This document shows positions 1-8,520 of a stretch of DNA of 50,761 nt, in pieces. Each line of letters begins with the position of its first letter. Position 1 is the first letter of the stretch. The notes beneath the pieces were generated by a model. The model searched no databases. It saw nothing but the letters and a program-made list of their open reading frames with translations, and was not told where the DNA came from. The position numbers and the translations under genes are program-made. Source of the DNA: TMP-86 sp964247385 (GTDB taxonomy: Bacteria; Pseudomonadota; Gammaproteobacteria; Steroidobacterales; Steroidobacteraceae); assembly GCA_964247385.1 (NCBI GenBank), contig CAXTUB010000018.1, positions 1-50,761 of the forward strand, written 5' to 3'.

Positions 1-485
1 CCCGTTCCCACCCCGCCCACGACCACGCACTTCAACAAGGCTTTTGCGAGCTCGCTGAACCCTTGCAGTCCGAAAATGCGCTTCAATCCCGCTGCCGGGC
101 TCAGACGTGAGAAATCCGGCACGAGAGCGGACGTGCTCACATTCCAACCGCCGAGCGCGATCGAGGCGATGATGGCGAGCGCCATCAAGAGCGCGAACAA
201 AGGCAGCAGCGCCTGCACGGCGCCAACGCCTGCGCTCGCCAGTGGCGCCATCATTGCGCGTGGATCATCGAGCGCGGCTGCATCGAAGCGGAGCGAGAAG
301 CGCATGAGCTTTGCCACGGTGTCGGCAATGGCCGCGCCGATGACGGCCAGCGCAACGCTTCCGGCAATCAAGCTCGCAAAATTGGTGAGCTCGCGCGATC
401 TGGGCACGAATCCGCGCTCGCGCGCTTGCTGCAGGCGGCGAGCGGATGGCTCCTCGGTGCGGTCAGAGGTGTCCTGCTCGGCCAT
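1..485 (-). CDS. flhB: Flagellar type III export protein FlhB, partial (N-terminal 161 residues)
   Basis: Inner-membrane component of the flagellar export gate; its cytoplasmic C-terminal domain (outside this window) normally switches substrate specificity after autocleavage. Visible here is the start with the family N-terminal signature TEEPSARRLQQARERG, followed by hydrophobic stretches consistent with the first two or three membrane helices. The gene is cut by the left edge, so the NPTH cleavage site cannot be checked. ATG at 483-485 overlaps the TGA of fliR in an ATGA junction, so it is translationally coupled and the last visible gene of the fliL-flhB operon. Confidence 0.93.
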   Translation of the reverse strand, partial: MAEQDTSDRTEEPSARRLQQARERGFVPRSRELTNFASLIAGSVALAVIGAAIADTVAKLMRFSLRFDAAALDDPRAMMAPLASAGVGAVQALLPLFALLMALAIIASIALGGWNVSTSALVPDFSRLSPAAGLKRIFGLQGFSELAKALLKCVVVGGVGT

Positions 486-1276
486 CAACGCACCAACGGC
501 CGCGCCGAGATGAGATCGCCCGCCGCCAGCAAGGCGCGCTCGAGCAAATGCGTGGTGCCGGAGATGGTCGAGTCGAGCCCGGAAATGAGCACGAAATAAC
601 CCGCGAGCATCGCAATCGGAAAGCCGACTCCGAACAAGTTGAGCTGCGGCGCGGCGCGCGTGACGACGCCCAGCGCGAGATTGACCACCAAGAGTGCGAC
701 GGTCGCGGGCAATGCGATGAGAAGCCCCGACTCGAACACGGATGCGCCCCAACTTGCCACGGTTCCGAACACATGACGGTCGAGCAATTGAGCACCGACC
801 GGTATGGTTTGAAAGCTGCGCGCGAAGACTGCGAGCAAGGCGAGGTGTCCGTCGAGAGACAAGTACACGAGCGTGCCGAGGATCGTGAACATTTGGCCGA
901 GCACAGCCGTGTTGGCGCCGCGCTGTGGGTCGACCAGGGTGGCGTACCCCAGGCCCATGGTCATCGAAATCGTCTGTCCTGCCAGCGCAAGCGCATCGAA
1001 CACGAGCGATACCGTCATGCCGATGGCCAGACCGATGAGCACTTGATTGATCGCCGCGACCAAACCGACCGCGGATAAAGGCTCGATCGCCGCCGCGGGC
1101 TGAACCAGCGGCGCAAGAAGCAGCGCAATCGCAAGCGACAGTCCGATACGCCCCCGCGCGGGCACGCTGGATGAGCCCATGACCGGAGCCACGGCGATGA
1201 AACCGCCGATGCGCAAGAGCGGCCACCAAAGCTGCGCCACCCATGCGCTGATCTGCGCTGCGTCGAAATTCCACAT
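485..1276 (-). CDS. fliR: Flagellar biosynthetic protein FliR
   Basis: Membrane protein of the flagellar type III export gate, which assembles with FliP and FliQ into the helical FliPQR pore under the MS ring. The 263-residue length is normal for the family. The sequence is a chain of hydrophobic segments from the N-terminus (residues about 15-30, 40-60, 70-95, 130-155, 180-200, 215-235), with the typical phrase MTMGLGYATLVDPQRG about midway. It starts 9 bp after fliQ and overlaps flhB by one ATGA junction, in the usual P-Q-R-flhB order. Confidence 0.95.
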   Translation of the reverse strand: MWNFDAAQISAWVAQLWWPLLRIGGFIAVAPVMGSSSVPARGRIGLSLAIALLLAPLVQPAAAIEPLSAVGLVAAINQVLIGLAIGMTVSLVFDALALAGQTISMTMGLGYATLVDPQRGANTAVLGQMFTILGTLVYLSLDGHLALLAVFARSFQTIPVGAQLLDRHVFGTVASWGASVFESGLLIALPATVALLVVNLALGVVTRAAPQLNLFGVGFPIAMLAGYFVLISGLDSTISGTTHLLERALLAAGDLISARPLVR

Positions 1277-1285
1277 GCGCTGCGC

Positions 1286-1555
1286 CTAGCCGATCAGGCT
1301 CGGAATGTTGGCGTACAAATCATGGGTGTAGTCGATGAGCACGCGCAGCATCCAAGGTCCGGCGACGAACAGCGTCAACACCAACGCCAACAGCTTGGGA
1401 ATGAAGCTCAATGTGGCTTCGTTGATCTGCGTGGCGGCCTGCAGCATGCCAATGACGAGTCCTGCGATCAGCGCGACCAGCAGCATGGGCGCGGCAATGG
1501 TCGACGTGACGATCAACGCCTGATGGCCGAGATCCAGAACGGTGGCCGGAGACAT
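1286..1555 (-). CDS. fliQ: Flagellar biosynthetic protein FliQ
   Basis: Small two-helix subunit of the FliPQR export pore. At 89 residues it has the standard length, with two hydrophobic helices (about residues 15-38 and 50-75) separated by the family motif GLVIGMLQAATQINEATLSF. Its ATG (1553-1555) shares one base with the TGA of fliP, so translation is coupled. Confidence 0.96.
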   Translation of the reverse strand: MSPATVLDLGHQALIVTSTIAAPMLLVALIAGLVIGMLQAATQINEATLSFIPKLLALVLTLFVAGPWMLRVLIDYTHDLYANIPSLIG

Positions 1556-2304
1556 CAGCGAAAGCTCGCGGCCAACGTGCCGATCAACAAAGTCCAGCCA
1601 TCCACCAGCACGAACAGCATGATCTTGAACGGGAGGGACACCAGCATGGGCGAGAGCATCATCATGCCCATGGACATGAGCACGCTCGCCACCACCAGAT
1701 CGATGACGAGAAACGGAATGAACACCATGAAGCCGATTTGAAACGCAGTCTTCAATTCGCTGCTGATGAAGGTCGGAATCAGCACCGTCATCGGTACCTC
1801 ATCGGTGCTCTTGAAGCTGTTCTTGCCGGCCAGCTTCGCAAACATGGCCAGGTCGTTCTCGCGCGTCTGCGCCAGCATGAAATTCTTCAATGGGGCCACG
1901 GCGCGATCGATGGCGAGCTCGCCGCTCAACTGTCCATCCAGATAGGGCTTGATGCCCTCGTCATACGAGCGATTGAGGGAAGCGCCCATGACGAACAGCG
2001 TGAGAAAAAGCGCAAGGCCCGTGATCACTTGATTGGGCGGCGTCTGCGCAAGGCCCAGAGCCTGCCGCAAAATGGACAGCACGATGACGATGCGCGTGAA
2101 CGCCGTCATCGACAAGAGAATGGCCGGCAACAGCGTAAGCGCTGTCATCAAGAGCAATACCTGAAACGTGAGCGAGTAAGTTTGCACTCCGCCGGCGCCC
2201 GACTTGACGGCCACAGCGGGCAGCGCGGCTTGAGCCAGGGCGGCGGCGCACGGCAGCATCGTGCATAGCCAGCCGATCACAATCGCTGTGCGATGCGTTC
2301 TCAC
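1555..2304 (-). CDS. fliP: Flagellar biosynthetic protein FliP
   Basis: Core of the flagellar type III export pore. The 249-residue protein begins with a cleavable signal peptide (hydrophobic region about residues 8-25, ending near AALAQA), as expected for FliP. It then shows the family signatures FTRIVIVLSILRQALGL and QTPPNQVITGLALFLTLFVM, and a C-terminal helix pair around LMSMGMMMLSPMLVSLPFKI. It overlaps fliO by 4 bp and fliQ by 1 bp. Confidence 0.97.
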   Translation of the reverse strand: MRTHRTAIVIGWLCTMLPCAAALAQAALPAVAVKSGAGGVQTYSLTFQVLLLMTALTLLPAILLSMTAFTRIVIVLSILRQALGLAQTPPNQVITGLALFLTLFVMGASLNRSYDEGIKPYLDGQLSGELAIDRAVAPLKNFMLAQTRENDLAMFAKLAGKNSFKSTDEVPMTVLIPTFISSELKTAFQIGFMVFIPFLVIDLVVASVLMSMGMMMLSPMLVSLPFKIMLFVLVDGWTLLIGTLAASFR

Positions 2305-2663
2305 GTGGGGTCCTTCGTTCGCGGCATGAAGGACTTCAAGCGTGCGGCGAAGCTCGCATCCTGATCGCGATGCGGCACATCAATGGAATGGGCGAGAGGG
2401 GTCAGGGCGGTAATTCCGTTGCTCGCCACGCCGAGCAGCAGCTGCGCATCGCCGATGCGCACCAGCAGGATGCGTTCGCGCGGCCCGAGCGCGAGCTCAT
2501 CCAGCACTTGCATGGCGCGGCTGGCGCGAGGAGTGGCGAGATTCAAACGCTTGAGCAACCAGCTCACCGCGAAAATGACGCCGATCACGAGAACCAAGCT
2601 CAACATGAGCTGCAGCAACCCCCCCGCGGGCAGCGACGCGGGCGGCGCCGCAGCCGGCATCAC
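2301..2663 (-). CDS. fliO: Flagellar biosynthetic protein FliO
   Basis: Small membrane protein that assists assembly and stability of the FliP ring. It is 120 residues, with one transmembrane helix near the N-terminus (about residues 18-36) followed by a basic cytoplasmic segment with the FliO pattern LDELALGPRERILLVRIGD. Position between fliN and fliP, with 4-bp ATGA overlaps on both sides, supports the call. Sequence conservation in this family is low, so synteny carries part of the evidence. Confidence 0.9.
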   Translation of the reverse strand: MMPAAAPPASLPAGGLLQLMLSLVLVIGVIFAVSWLLKRLNLATPRASRAMQVLDELALGPRERILLVRIGDAQLLLGVASNGITALTPLAHSIDVPHRDQDASFAARLKSFMPRTKDPT

Positions 2664-3004
2664 TGGGCGTGTTCCATGCGTTCGCTGGCGCTGACGACGT
2701 CGGTGAGGCGGATGCCGAACTTGTCGTTGATGACGACCACTTCGCCGCGCGCGATGCGCACGCCGTTGACGAGCACATCGAGCGGCTCACCGGCCAGACG
2801 ATCGAGCTCGACAATGGCGCCGGGCGAGAGCTGCATGAGCTCACGCACCGGCATGCGGGCGCGGCCGACCTCGAGCGATAGCGTCACGGCCACGTCCAAG
2901 ATCAGCCCCAGGTTCACCTCTTTGCCGTTGCGCGCCTTGGTGTCCGCGCCCAGCTCGCCGAACTGCGCGCGCGCAGCGTTGCCGGCTTTCGAATCCATAC
3001 TCAT
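2660..3004 (-). CDS. fliN: Flagellar motor switch protein FliN
   Basis: C-ring component that, with FliM and FliG, forms the rotor switch and docks the export ATPase complex. The 114-residue protein is almost entirely one SpoA (surface presentation of antigens) domain, with the typical string LMQLSPGAIVELDRLAGEPL followed by DVLVNGVRIARGEVVVINDKF. It overlaps both fliM and fliO by 4 bp. Confidence 0.96.
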   Translation of the reverse strand: MSMDSKAGNAARAQFGELGADTKARNGKEVNLGLILDVAVTLSLEVGRARMPVRELMQLSPGAIVELDRLAGEPLDVLVNGVRIARGEVVVINDKFGIRLTDVVSASERMEHAQ

Positions 3005-4026
3005 ACCGATACTCCGTCCAGAATTTTCAGTGCATTGCGGCCCTGTGAGACGCCGAAGCGGCCGCGAAACAGCGGCACATTCTCAGCCAGCAGCGTCACG
3101 TGCTCCGGCGCTTCGATGGGCACGATGTCGCCTGGTGCGAGACTCACCAGCTCGCGCAAGCTCATGGTGGCTTCCGACAACACGGCGCGCGTTTCCAGCT
3201 GGGCTTGCATGAGCGCCGCACTGAGCTCGGGCGTCCAAGCGTGCGGATCGCGCGGGCTGCGCACGCTCCCGTCCGCGCTCAACGCCTCTCGCACCGGCGC
3301 CAGCGCGGCCTCCGGCAAGAGCCATTCGAGCGCGCCGTTCAGCTCGCCCAGCTGTGCGATGAATCGCACGATGATCACGGTGTCGTGCGCGGCGCCAAGC
3401 TGCACGAAGCGTGCGTCGTGCTCTTGCTTGACGAGCTCGCACTCCACGGGCGCGATGGGTTGCCAGGCCGCGACGAAATCAGGCGCGAGGTTGCGCGTCA
3501 TCACACCGAGAAAGCGCTGCGCGGCAGGGGAAGCGGCCGCGGCCGCGTCGGCCGGAGCGCGGCATGCGCCACCGAAAAAACCATCCAACATGGCGAGGAG
3601 CAAGGCGGGTTGAGTCGCAAAGATCGCAAGCTCCGGCAGCGGCTTCAGGCGAACGACGGCGAGGCACGCCGGATTTGGCAAGGCCGCCAAACGATCGGCG
3701 CTCTTGCCGCGATCGAGGCCATCAAAGGCGATGCGCACCTCGTGGCCAACCAATTGAGACAGCGTGGTCGAGGCGCGCACACCAAAGGTCTTGGCGATGT
3801 GCTCGAGATTGGGCAGGCGTGTGCGGCTGATCTTGCACGCCGTGATATCGAACGCGCGTACTTGCCCTTGAGGCGAGCTTTCAAGCAGCGCGGCCGTTTC
3901 CTGCTCGGACAATACGCCGCGATGCCCATCATCGGCCGCGCTCGATGCGTCGCGCCCGCTCCCCTGCACACCTGCATCAGGCACCTGCGCCTCGGTCTCG
4001 CTCTCAGGGCTGCCGGAACTCATCAC
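3001..4026 (-). CDS. fliM: Flagellar motor switch protein FliM (divergent)
   Basis: C-ring switch protein that binds phosphorylated CheY and transmits rotation reversal. The 341-residue protein has an extended, acidic, low-complexity N-terminus of about 38 residues before the CheY-binding helix (LSEQETAALLES, normally LSQEEIDALL). A middle domain follows with FFGGACR where most FliM proteins have a GGxGR-type motif. The C-terminal SpoA-like domain contains SLAPGDIVPIEAPEHVTLLA. Middle-domain similarity to enterobacterial FliM is weak, but the CheY helix, C-terminal domain and position between fliL and fliN make the call firm. Confidence 0.9.
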   Translation of the reverse strand: MMSSGSPESETEAQVPDAGVQGSGRDASSAADDGHRGVLSEQETAALLESSPQGQVRAFDITACKISRTRLPNLEHIAKTFGVRASTTLSQLVGHEVRIAFDGLDRGKSADRLAALPNPACLAVVRLKPLPELAIFATQPALLLAMLDGFFGGACRAPADAAAAASPAAQRFLGVMTRNLAPDFVAAWQPIAPVECELVKQEHDARFVQLGAAHDTVIIVRFIAQLGELNGALEWLLPEAALAPVREALSADGSVRSPRDPHAWTPELSAALMQAQLETRAVLSEATMSLRELVSLAPGDIVPIEAPEHVTLLAENVPLFRGRFGVSQGRNALKILDGVSV

Positions 4027-4574
4027 TGCACCACGAAACTTGTGAATAGCAAATCACTCGGCGGCGGAGTGCCTTCCTTTTTGCAGATATTGGTCACCTC
4101 GGCGAGCGCTTCCTGGCGCAGCTTCTCCTTGCCTTCACGCGTCATCAGCGCGTGGTAATCGCGGTTGCTGATCAGCAGCAACAGATTGTTGCGAATGAGC
4201 GGCACATTTTTTTGCACGCCATCGATGGCCTTTTGATCGCGCGCCATGATTTCCACCGTGATCTGCAAAAAGCGCACGGCGGAGGATTCTTCGAAGCTCA
4301 CGACGAGCGGCGGGTCGATGGCGAAATAAATGGCGGGCTTGCCGGCCGTGTCGCCTGTTTCACCGTGCTTCTTGACGGGCTCGACTACGGTAATTTTGCC
4401 GTCGGCGCCCACTTTCAATTGCGGGAACGGATGGAGCGATGCATTGATGTATCCGCCGGCGACCACCGCGGCCAGCGCCGCGGCGAACACGCCGCCGAGA
4501 CCCAGGATCTTGCTCACCATCCCGGGCTTTTTCTCCGCGGCCGGAGTCACCACCTCGGCATCGTCATCCGCCAT
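4023..4574 (-). CDS. fliL: Flagellar basal body-associated protein FliL
   Basis: Single-pass inner-membrane protein that surrounds or supports the stator units. The 183-residue protein has a cytoplasmic N-terminus, one transmembrane helix (about residues 25-45) and a periplasmic domain ending with the conserved pattern LLFTSFVVQ. It is the first gene of the fliLMNOPQR-flhB operon: a sigma-54-type promoter lies upstream and a GAGG ribosome binding site sits about 8 nt before the ATG. It overlaps fliM by 4 bp. Confidence 0.95.
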   Translation of the reverse strand: MADDDAEVVTPAAEKKPGMVSKILGLGGVFAAALAAVVAGGYINASLHPFPQLKVGADGKITVVEPVKKHGETGDTAGKPAIYFAIDPPLVVSFEESSAVRFLQITVEIMARDQKAIDGVQKNVPLIRNNLLLLISNRDYHALMTREGKEKLRQEALAEVTNICKKEGTPPPSDLLFTSFVVQ

Positions 4575-4611
4575 ACGAAAATCCTCGTCCGCACGTCTTC
4601 ACATGCATGGA

Positions 4612-4627
4612 AGCAATTTTCGGGCCA
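4612..4627 (-). promoter_or_regulatory. Sigma-54 promoter of the fliL operon
   Basis: The minus strand reads TGGCCCGAAAATTGCT, a match to TGGCAYRNNNNTTGCW with one mismatch (C for A) and exact -24/-12 spacing. The predicted start is near 4601, giving a leader of about 27 nt that contains a GAGG ribosome binding site before fliL. In FleQ-type flagellar systems this operon is a sigma-54 target; the activator site itself I cannot assign. Confidence 0.75.
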
Positions 4628-4743
4628 GGATTTGCGCGGGCAAGTTAGTCCATCCGATTCAGGGACTTGCCTTTCGATGTCAGGCTAGATGCCATCCCTT
4701 CCGCCCGAGCGTCAGAATTTTGGCGGTGAATTCTTGGCGCGGC

Positions 4744-6120
4744 TCAGGGCGCAAATTTCAAGATGACGCGCAAGCCCGGGTTGGCATCGGCCAAGGTGAG
4801 CCGCGCGCTGTGCAATTTGGTGACGGCCGCGACCAGCGACAAGCCAAGCCCGGAACCTGGCACATCGCGCGCCTCGTCGAGCCGCACACGCCTTCGCAGC
4901 ACCTGATCCCGCTTTTCGGGTGCAATACCCGGGCCGCGGTCTTCGACGCTCACCTCCGCACCATCGCTCGCGTTGCGCAGCCGCATCAAAATGCGGCCGC
5001 CTCGCCGGCTGAACTTGATGGCATTGTCGAGGAGATTGGCGAGAGCCTGCGCAAGCAATTGACGGCTTCCTTGTACCGCGGCATCCGGCGCGATATCGCT
5101 CGAAAAGGTGATGCCGTGCTCCTCGCTGACCGGCGCGTAGAGCTCGGCCATGCTCGCAACCAGCGCCGAAAGATCCACATGCTCCAATGCAACGTTGCCG
5201 GTCTCGGCCAGCGCGATTCGCAGCAAGGCATCCAAGGTGATCCGCATGCGGTCCACCTCGGCGTGGATCTGCTCGGTCTCGGCGTGCGCAAGCGTGCCAT
5301 GCTCGAGGCTCTTGAGCGCCGCGTCGGCGTGAAACTGCAGCCGGGACAGCGGCGTGCGCAGATCGTGCGCGGCGCTATCGAGCACGGTGCGCATGCCGAG
5401 CGTGAGCTGCTCGATCTTGTCGAGCATGCCATTGATGTCGCGCGCCAGGGTATCGAACTCGTCATCGGACGCGCGCACCGGCAAGCGCTGCGACAAATCG
5501 CCATGCATGATTTGTTGCACGACGGCCGATACCGCCGAGGCCTGGGCCAAGATGCGTCTGCCCATCCAAAAGCCGCCGCCGAGCCCGAGCACCAACGTCG
5601 ACAACACGGCAAGCACGAGCCCTTGCAGCATCAAGCGCTCGACATCGTGGCGCTCTTGCACGTCGTGCCCAACGAGCATGCGATAGCCGCCGGGCAGCAC
5701 GAAGACGCGGGCTCGCATGTCGTGATCGCGAGTCTCATCGCCGAATGGGACGGCAACCACGAACTCGATCCACTTGCCATGCGAGTCGCCCGCCTCCGGC
5801 CACGAAGGCACATTGCCTGCCACCGGCCGCAACGACGGATCGACCATGAGATACACGGCGCCGCGCACGTCGGGGGATTGCGAGCGCTGCTCGATCAGCT
5901 CGATGAAGTCATCGCGCGACAGCACCCGATACTGCTCGCGCAAGCCCTGCACCTCGGCCTCGATCAGATTGTCCGTGCCGCCGTCGACGACATTGGAGAC
6001 GGCGAAGTAGACGACCCCCAACAACAGCACCGACCCGGCCGAAAACAGCACGGAATAAGTGATCGCGATGCGAAAGCGCGACGTGGCGAGGACCTGGCCG
6101 AAGCGTCGCGCCAGATTCAT
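4744..6120 (-). CDS. Membrane sensor histidine kinase (OmpR-partner class, HAMP-containing)
   Basis: A 458-residue sensor kinase. It has a transmembrane helix at about 19-43, a periplasmic sensor region of about 120 residues, and a second helix at about 166-188. A HAMP segment (about 185-240) leads to the HisKA dimerisation helix with the phospho-acceptor in HDLRTPLSR (His252), then the ATPase domain with NLLDNAIKF (362-370), DRGPGIA and GSGLGLSLV. The start chosen is the ATG at 6118-6120, which overlaps the regulator stop in an ATGA junction; a longer reading upstream adds residues antisense to nothing recognisable. No flagellar kinase normally sits here; the signal is unknown and the domain order resembles QseC/CusS-like kinases. 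Confidence 0.9.
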   Translation of the reverse strand: MNLARRFGQVLATSRFRIAITYSVLFSAGSVLLLGVVYFAVSNVVDGGTDNLIEAEVQGLREQYRVLSRDDFIELIEQRSQSPDVRGAVYLMVDPSLRPVAGNVPSWPEAGDSHGKWIEFVVAVPFGDETRDHDMRARVFVLPGGYRMLVGHDVQERHDVERLMLQGLVLAVLSTLVLGLGGGFWMGRRILAQASAVSAVVQQIMHGDLSQRLPVRASDDEFDTLARDINGMLDKIEQLTLGMRTVLDSAAHDLRTPLSRLQFHADAALKSLEHGTLAHAETEQIHAEVDRMRITLDALLRIALAETGNVALEHVDLSALVASMAELYAPVSEEHGITFSSDIAPDAAVQGSRQLLAQALANLLDNAIKFSRRGGRILMRLRNASDGAEVSVEDRGPGIAPEKRDQVLRRRVRLDEARDVPGSGLGLSLVAAVTKLHSARLTLADANPGLRVILKFAP

Positions 6121-6803
6121 GCAGGCTCGGCGCGCAGCGAGTAGCCCGCGCCGCGAATCGTATGCAGGAGCGGCGCGCCGAAGTCCTTGTCGATGGCGTG
6201 CCGCAGCCGGCTGATGTGTACATCGATCACGTTGGTCTGTGGATCGAAATGGTAATCCCACACCCCTTCCAGCAGCATGGTGCGCGTGACCACCTGGCCG
6301 CTGTGCTGCATGAGATATTCGAGCAGTTGAAACTCGCGCGTCGTGAGCTCGATTTTTTTTCCGGCGCGCGTGACTCGCCGGCTCATGCGGTCGAGCTCGA
6401 GATCCGCCACCCTCAACTTGATCGGGCCGTCGGCGGAGGGTTCTTGCGCGCGCCGCGCCAGCGCATCGATCCGAGCCAGGAGCTCGGACACGTGATAAGG
6501 CTTCGCGAGATAATCATCGCCGCCGCCGCGCAGCCCGCTGATGCGGTCATCCACCTCGCCGAGCGCGCTCAAGATCAATACCGGCAACTTGCGCCCGGTC
6601 GCGCGCAAAGACTGGATCAGCGATACGCCATCGAGCTTGGGCAGCATGCGATCGACCACCGCCAAGTCGTAGACATCGGACGAGGCGAGCTTCAGACCCT
6701 CGAGCCCATCGGCCGCCGTGTCGGCTTGGTGGCCCGCATCACGCAGGGCAGCCGCCACGAAGTCACGGGCTTTGGCGTCGTCTTCGACCACAAGAATTCG
6801 CAT
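6117..6803 (-). CDS. OmpR/PhoB-family response regulator
   Basis: A 228-residue two-component regulator. The receiver domain (1-115) has the acidic pocket EDD at 7-9, phospho-acceptor Asp51 in VVDRMLP, and Lys101 in LAKPYH. The C-terminal winged-helix DNA-binding domain (about 130-225) shows LTTREFQLLEYLM and the recognition region NVIDVHISRLRHAID. It is co-transcribed with the downstream kinase (ATGA overlap). The pair interrupts the flagellar genes between fliK and fliL; whether it controls motility or is a passenger cannot be told from sequence. Confidence 0.92.
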   Translation of the reverse strand: MRILVVEDDAKARDFVAAALRDAGHQADTAADGLEGLKLASSDVYDLAVVDRMLPKLDGVSLIQSLRATGRKLPVLILSALGEVDDRISGLRGGGDDYLAKPYHVSELLARIDALARRAQEPSADGPIKLRVADLELDRMSRRVTRAGKKIELTTREFQLLEYLMQHSGQVVTRTMLLEGVWDYHFDPQTNVIDVHISRLRHAIDKDFGAPLLHTIRGAGYSLRAEPA

Positions 6804-6883
6804 GCCGCTATGGTACTGCGCGCCAATGCGGGGTTCATGCCGGCAGTGCGCCGCTGCGCATCAACGCGCAGCCTTGCCGCTCG

Positions 6884-8491
6884 TCAGGCGTAAGCGTCCA
6901 GGGCCCGCGGCCGGTGAGGCACGTGCGGCTCGTGCGCTCGGGCGCTCTCCTGCGGCACGGCGAAGTCGGACCACTGCCGAGGTTGCGGCGGCGTGCGCTC
7001 CTGAAAAGAACGCTGCGAGATATCGACGTTGACTTGCGTGAAGCCTTGCGAGCTCAGCATCTCACGCAGCCGAGGCGATGAGGCCTCCAATGCTTCACGT
7101 GTCACCACGCTGTGAGCACTCATCCACACTTGCGCTTTATCTCCCTGCACTTCGATGCGCACATCAATGGGCCCCAATTGCGGCGGGTCAACCTGCAGTT
7201 TCGCAACACTTGTGCCCTGGTCGGCGAGCAGGGAGACCCGCTGCGCCAGTGCTTGCGGGAACTCCGGAGTTCCGGGACTCGAATTCAACTTGATGGCGAC
7301 GGGATCCGCATTGACATGGCTCGCCGGAGCACCGATGCCGTTGACGGGCACGTCGAATCCGAGCTTTGCATCGCCGACGGGCGCGCTGGCACGCTCGTCG
7401 CGAGCGCCGCTCTGCGCCGCTTCTTGCCCGGCATGTGCGGCGAGTGCAAGCAACGGAGCGGCGCTTGTCGAGTCGGCTGCGCCGCTCGGGTCGGCTTGCA
7501 TCGCCAACACCTGCGCGTTGGGTTGCATTTGAAGTGCTGCGCCCGTACTCGCTGCTGGCGCACCGGACCCTGCCGCATCCGATGCGGCCGCCGGCGGTGC
7601 AGTCGACTGCGCCACGGTACCCAAAATCGACTGCAGCCTCATCGACTCGAGCCTGGCAATCGACGCATCGGTTTGCGGGCTCGAAGGTGACGCCGTCTCA
7701 TCTGCGTCGGCTACGGCTTGCGTTGATGCAATCGGCGCCGCGTCGCTCGGATTCACCGGATTTCGCGTTGTCCCGGAGGAGGCCGCAACGCCGGTACTCG
7801 AGCTCGCCCCGCCCACTCCTTGCTCGACTTGCGCCGCGTCGATCGCGATTAACCATGGATCCGGCATGGGTTCGAAAGTTCGGGCTTGTGTTGAGTCGGC
7901 CGCCGAGCCCAGGGCCGACGCAGCAGAAGGTGCGCCCTGTACCGGTGTGCGCGTCGAGGTTGACACAGCGATGATTGCCGGGGAACCGGCTGCGGCGGGT
8001 TTGGCGGCCTGCCCCGCCGTGCCGCCGATGGATCCCGCGATCATCGCCAGGGTCTGCATTGCGGCGACCTCGGCGGCGGGCAGGTCCACGGTATTTGCAG
8101 GAGGCGCGTTGACGTCGGCCTCAGCTATCTTGGGCGGCAAATCCTTGCCGCGCGGCGGCGAGTCTTCGCCACTCGGCGACACCGTCTCGGCTCGCGTTGC
8201 GGATTGCGCGTCTTGCGCAGAAGTCGCTCGTCGCGCGTTCTTCGACTTGGGCTCGAGCCGCGAATGCGCTTTGCCGGCGGGATGAGTTGCCGCTTGAACG
8301 CCGCGCTGTCCGGAATTCTTATCCTCTGCGGTGTGGTCTGCTCGGCTCTCGTTCGCATGCGCCTTGCGCAACTCCCCGGAAAACCCATGCGAATCATCAC
8401 TCGGCTTGTCGCTCGACTCCCGCGGGCTCGCCATATTGCGGCTCGAGGGGACCGGGAGGCTGGCGGACACTGGGGGCGAATCCATACTCAT
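6884..8491 (-). CDS. fliK: Flagellar hook-length control protein FliK
   Basis: Secreted molecular ruler that triggers the export switch when the hook reaches its length. The 535-residue protein has a long Ala/Ser/Pro-rich, low-complexity N-terminal and central region (about 1-400), as is normal for FliK. The conserved C-terminal Flg_hook domain (about 420-505) includes LQVDPPQLGPIDVRIEVQGD and a run of amphipathic helices. It lies directly after fliJ (29 bp gap). The N-terminal part is not alignable by eye and was placed by continuity of the frame. Confidence 0.9.
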   Translation of the reverse strand: MSMDSPPVSASLPVPSSRNMASPRESSDKPSDDSHGFSGELRKAHANESRADHTAEDKNSGQRGVQAATHPAGKAHSRLEPKSKNARRATSAQDAQSATRAETVSPSGEDSPPRGKDLPPKIAEADVNAPPANTVDLPAAEVAAMQTLAMIAGSIGGTAGQAAKPAAAGSPAIIAVSTSTRTPVQGAPSAASALGSAADSTQARTFEPMPDPWLIAIDAAQVEQGVGGASSSTGVAASSGTTRNPVNPSDAAPIASTQAVADADETASPSSPQTDASIARLESMRLQSILGTVAQSTAPPAAASDAAGSGAPAASTGAALQMQPNAQVLAMQADPSGAADSTSAAPLLALAAHAGQEAAQSGARDERASAPVGDAKLGFDVPVNGIGAPASHVNADPVAIKLNSSPGTPEFPQALAQRVSLLADQGTSVAKLQVDPPQLGPIDVRIEVQGDKAQVWMSAHSVVTREALEASSPRLREMLSSQGFTQVNVDISQRSFQERTPPQPRQWSDFAVPQESARAHEPHVPHRPRALDAYA

Positions 8492-8520
8492 GCTCTTGCG
8501 TCATGCACCCCGCGTGCCAG

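Noticed and set aside
4330..6144. 604-residue open frame on the plus strand antisense to the histidine kinase
   Set aside because: Long antisense frames are common in high-GC genes. The opposite strand carries complete kinase motifs, and this frame has no recognisable domain.
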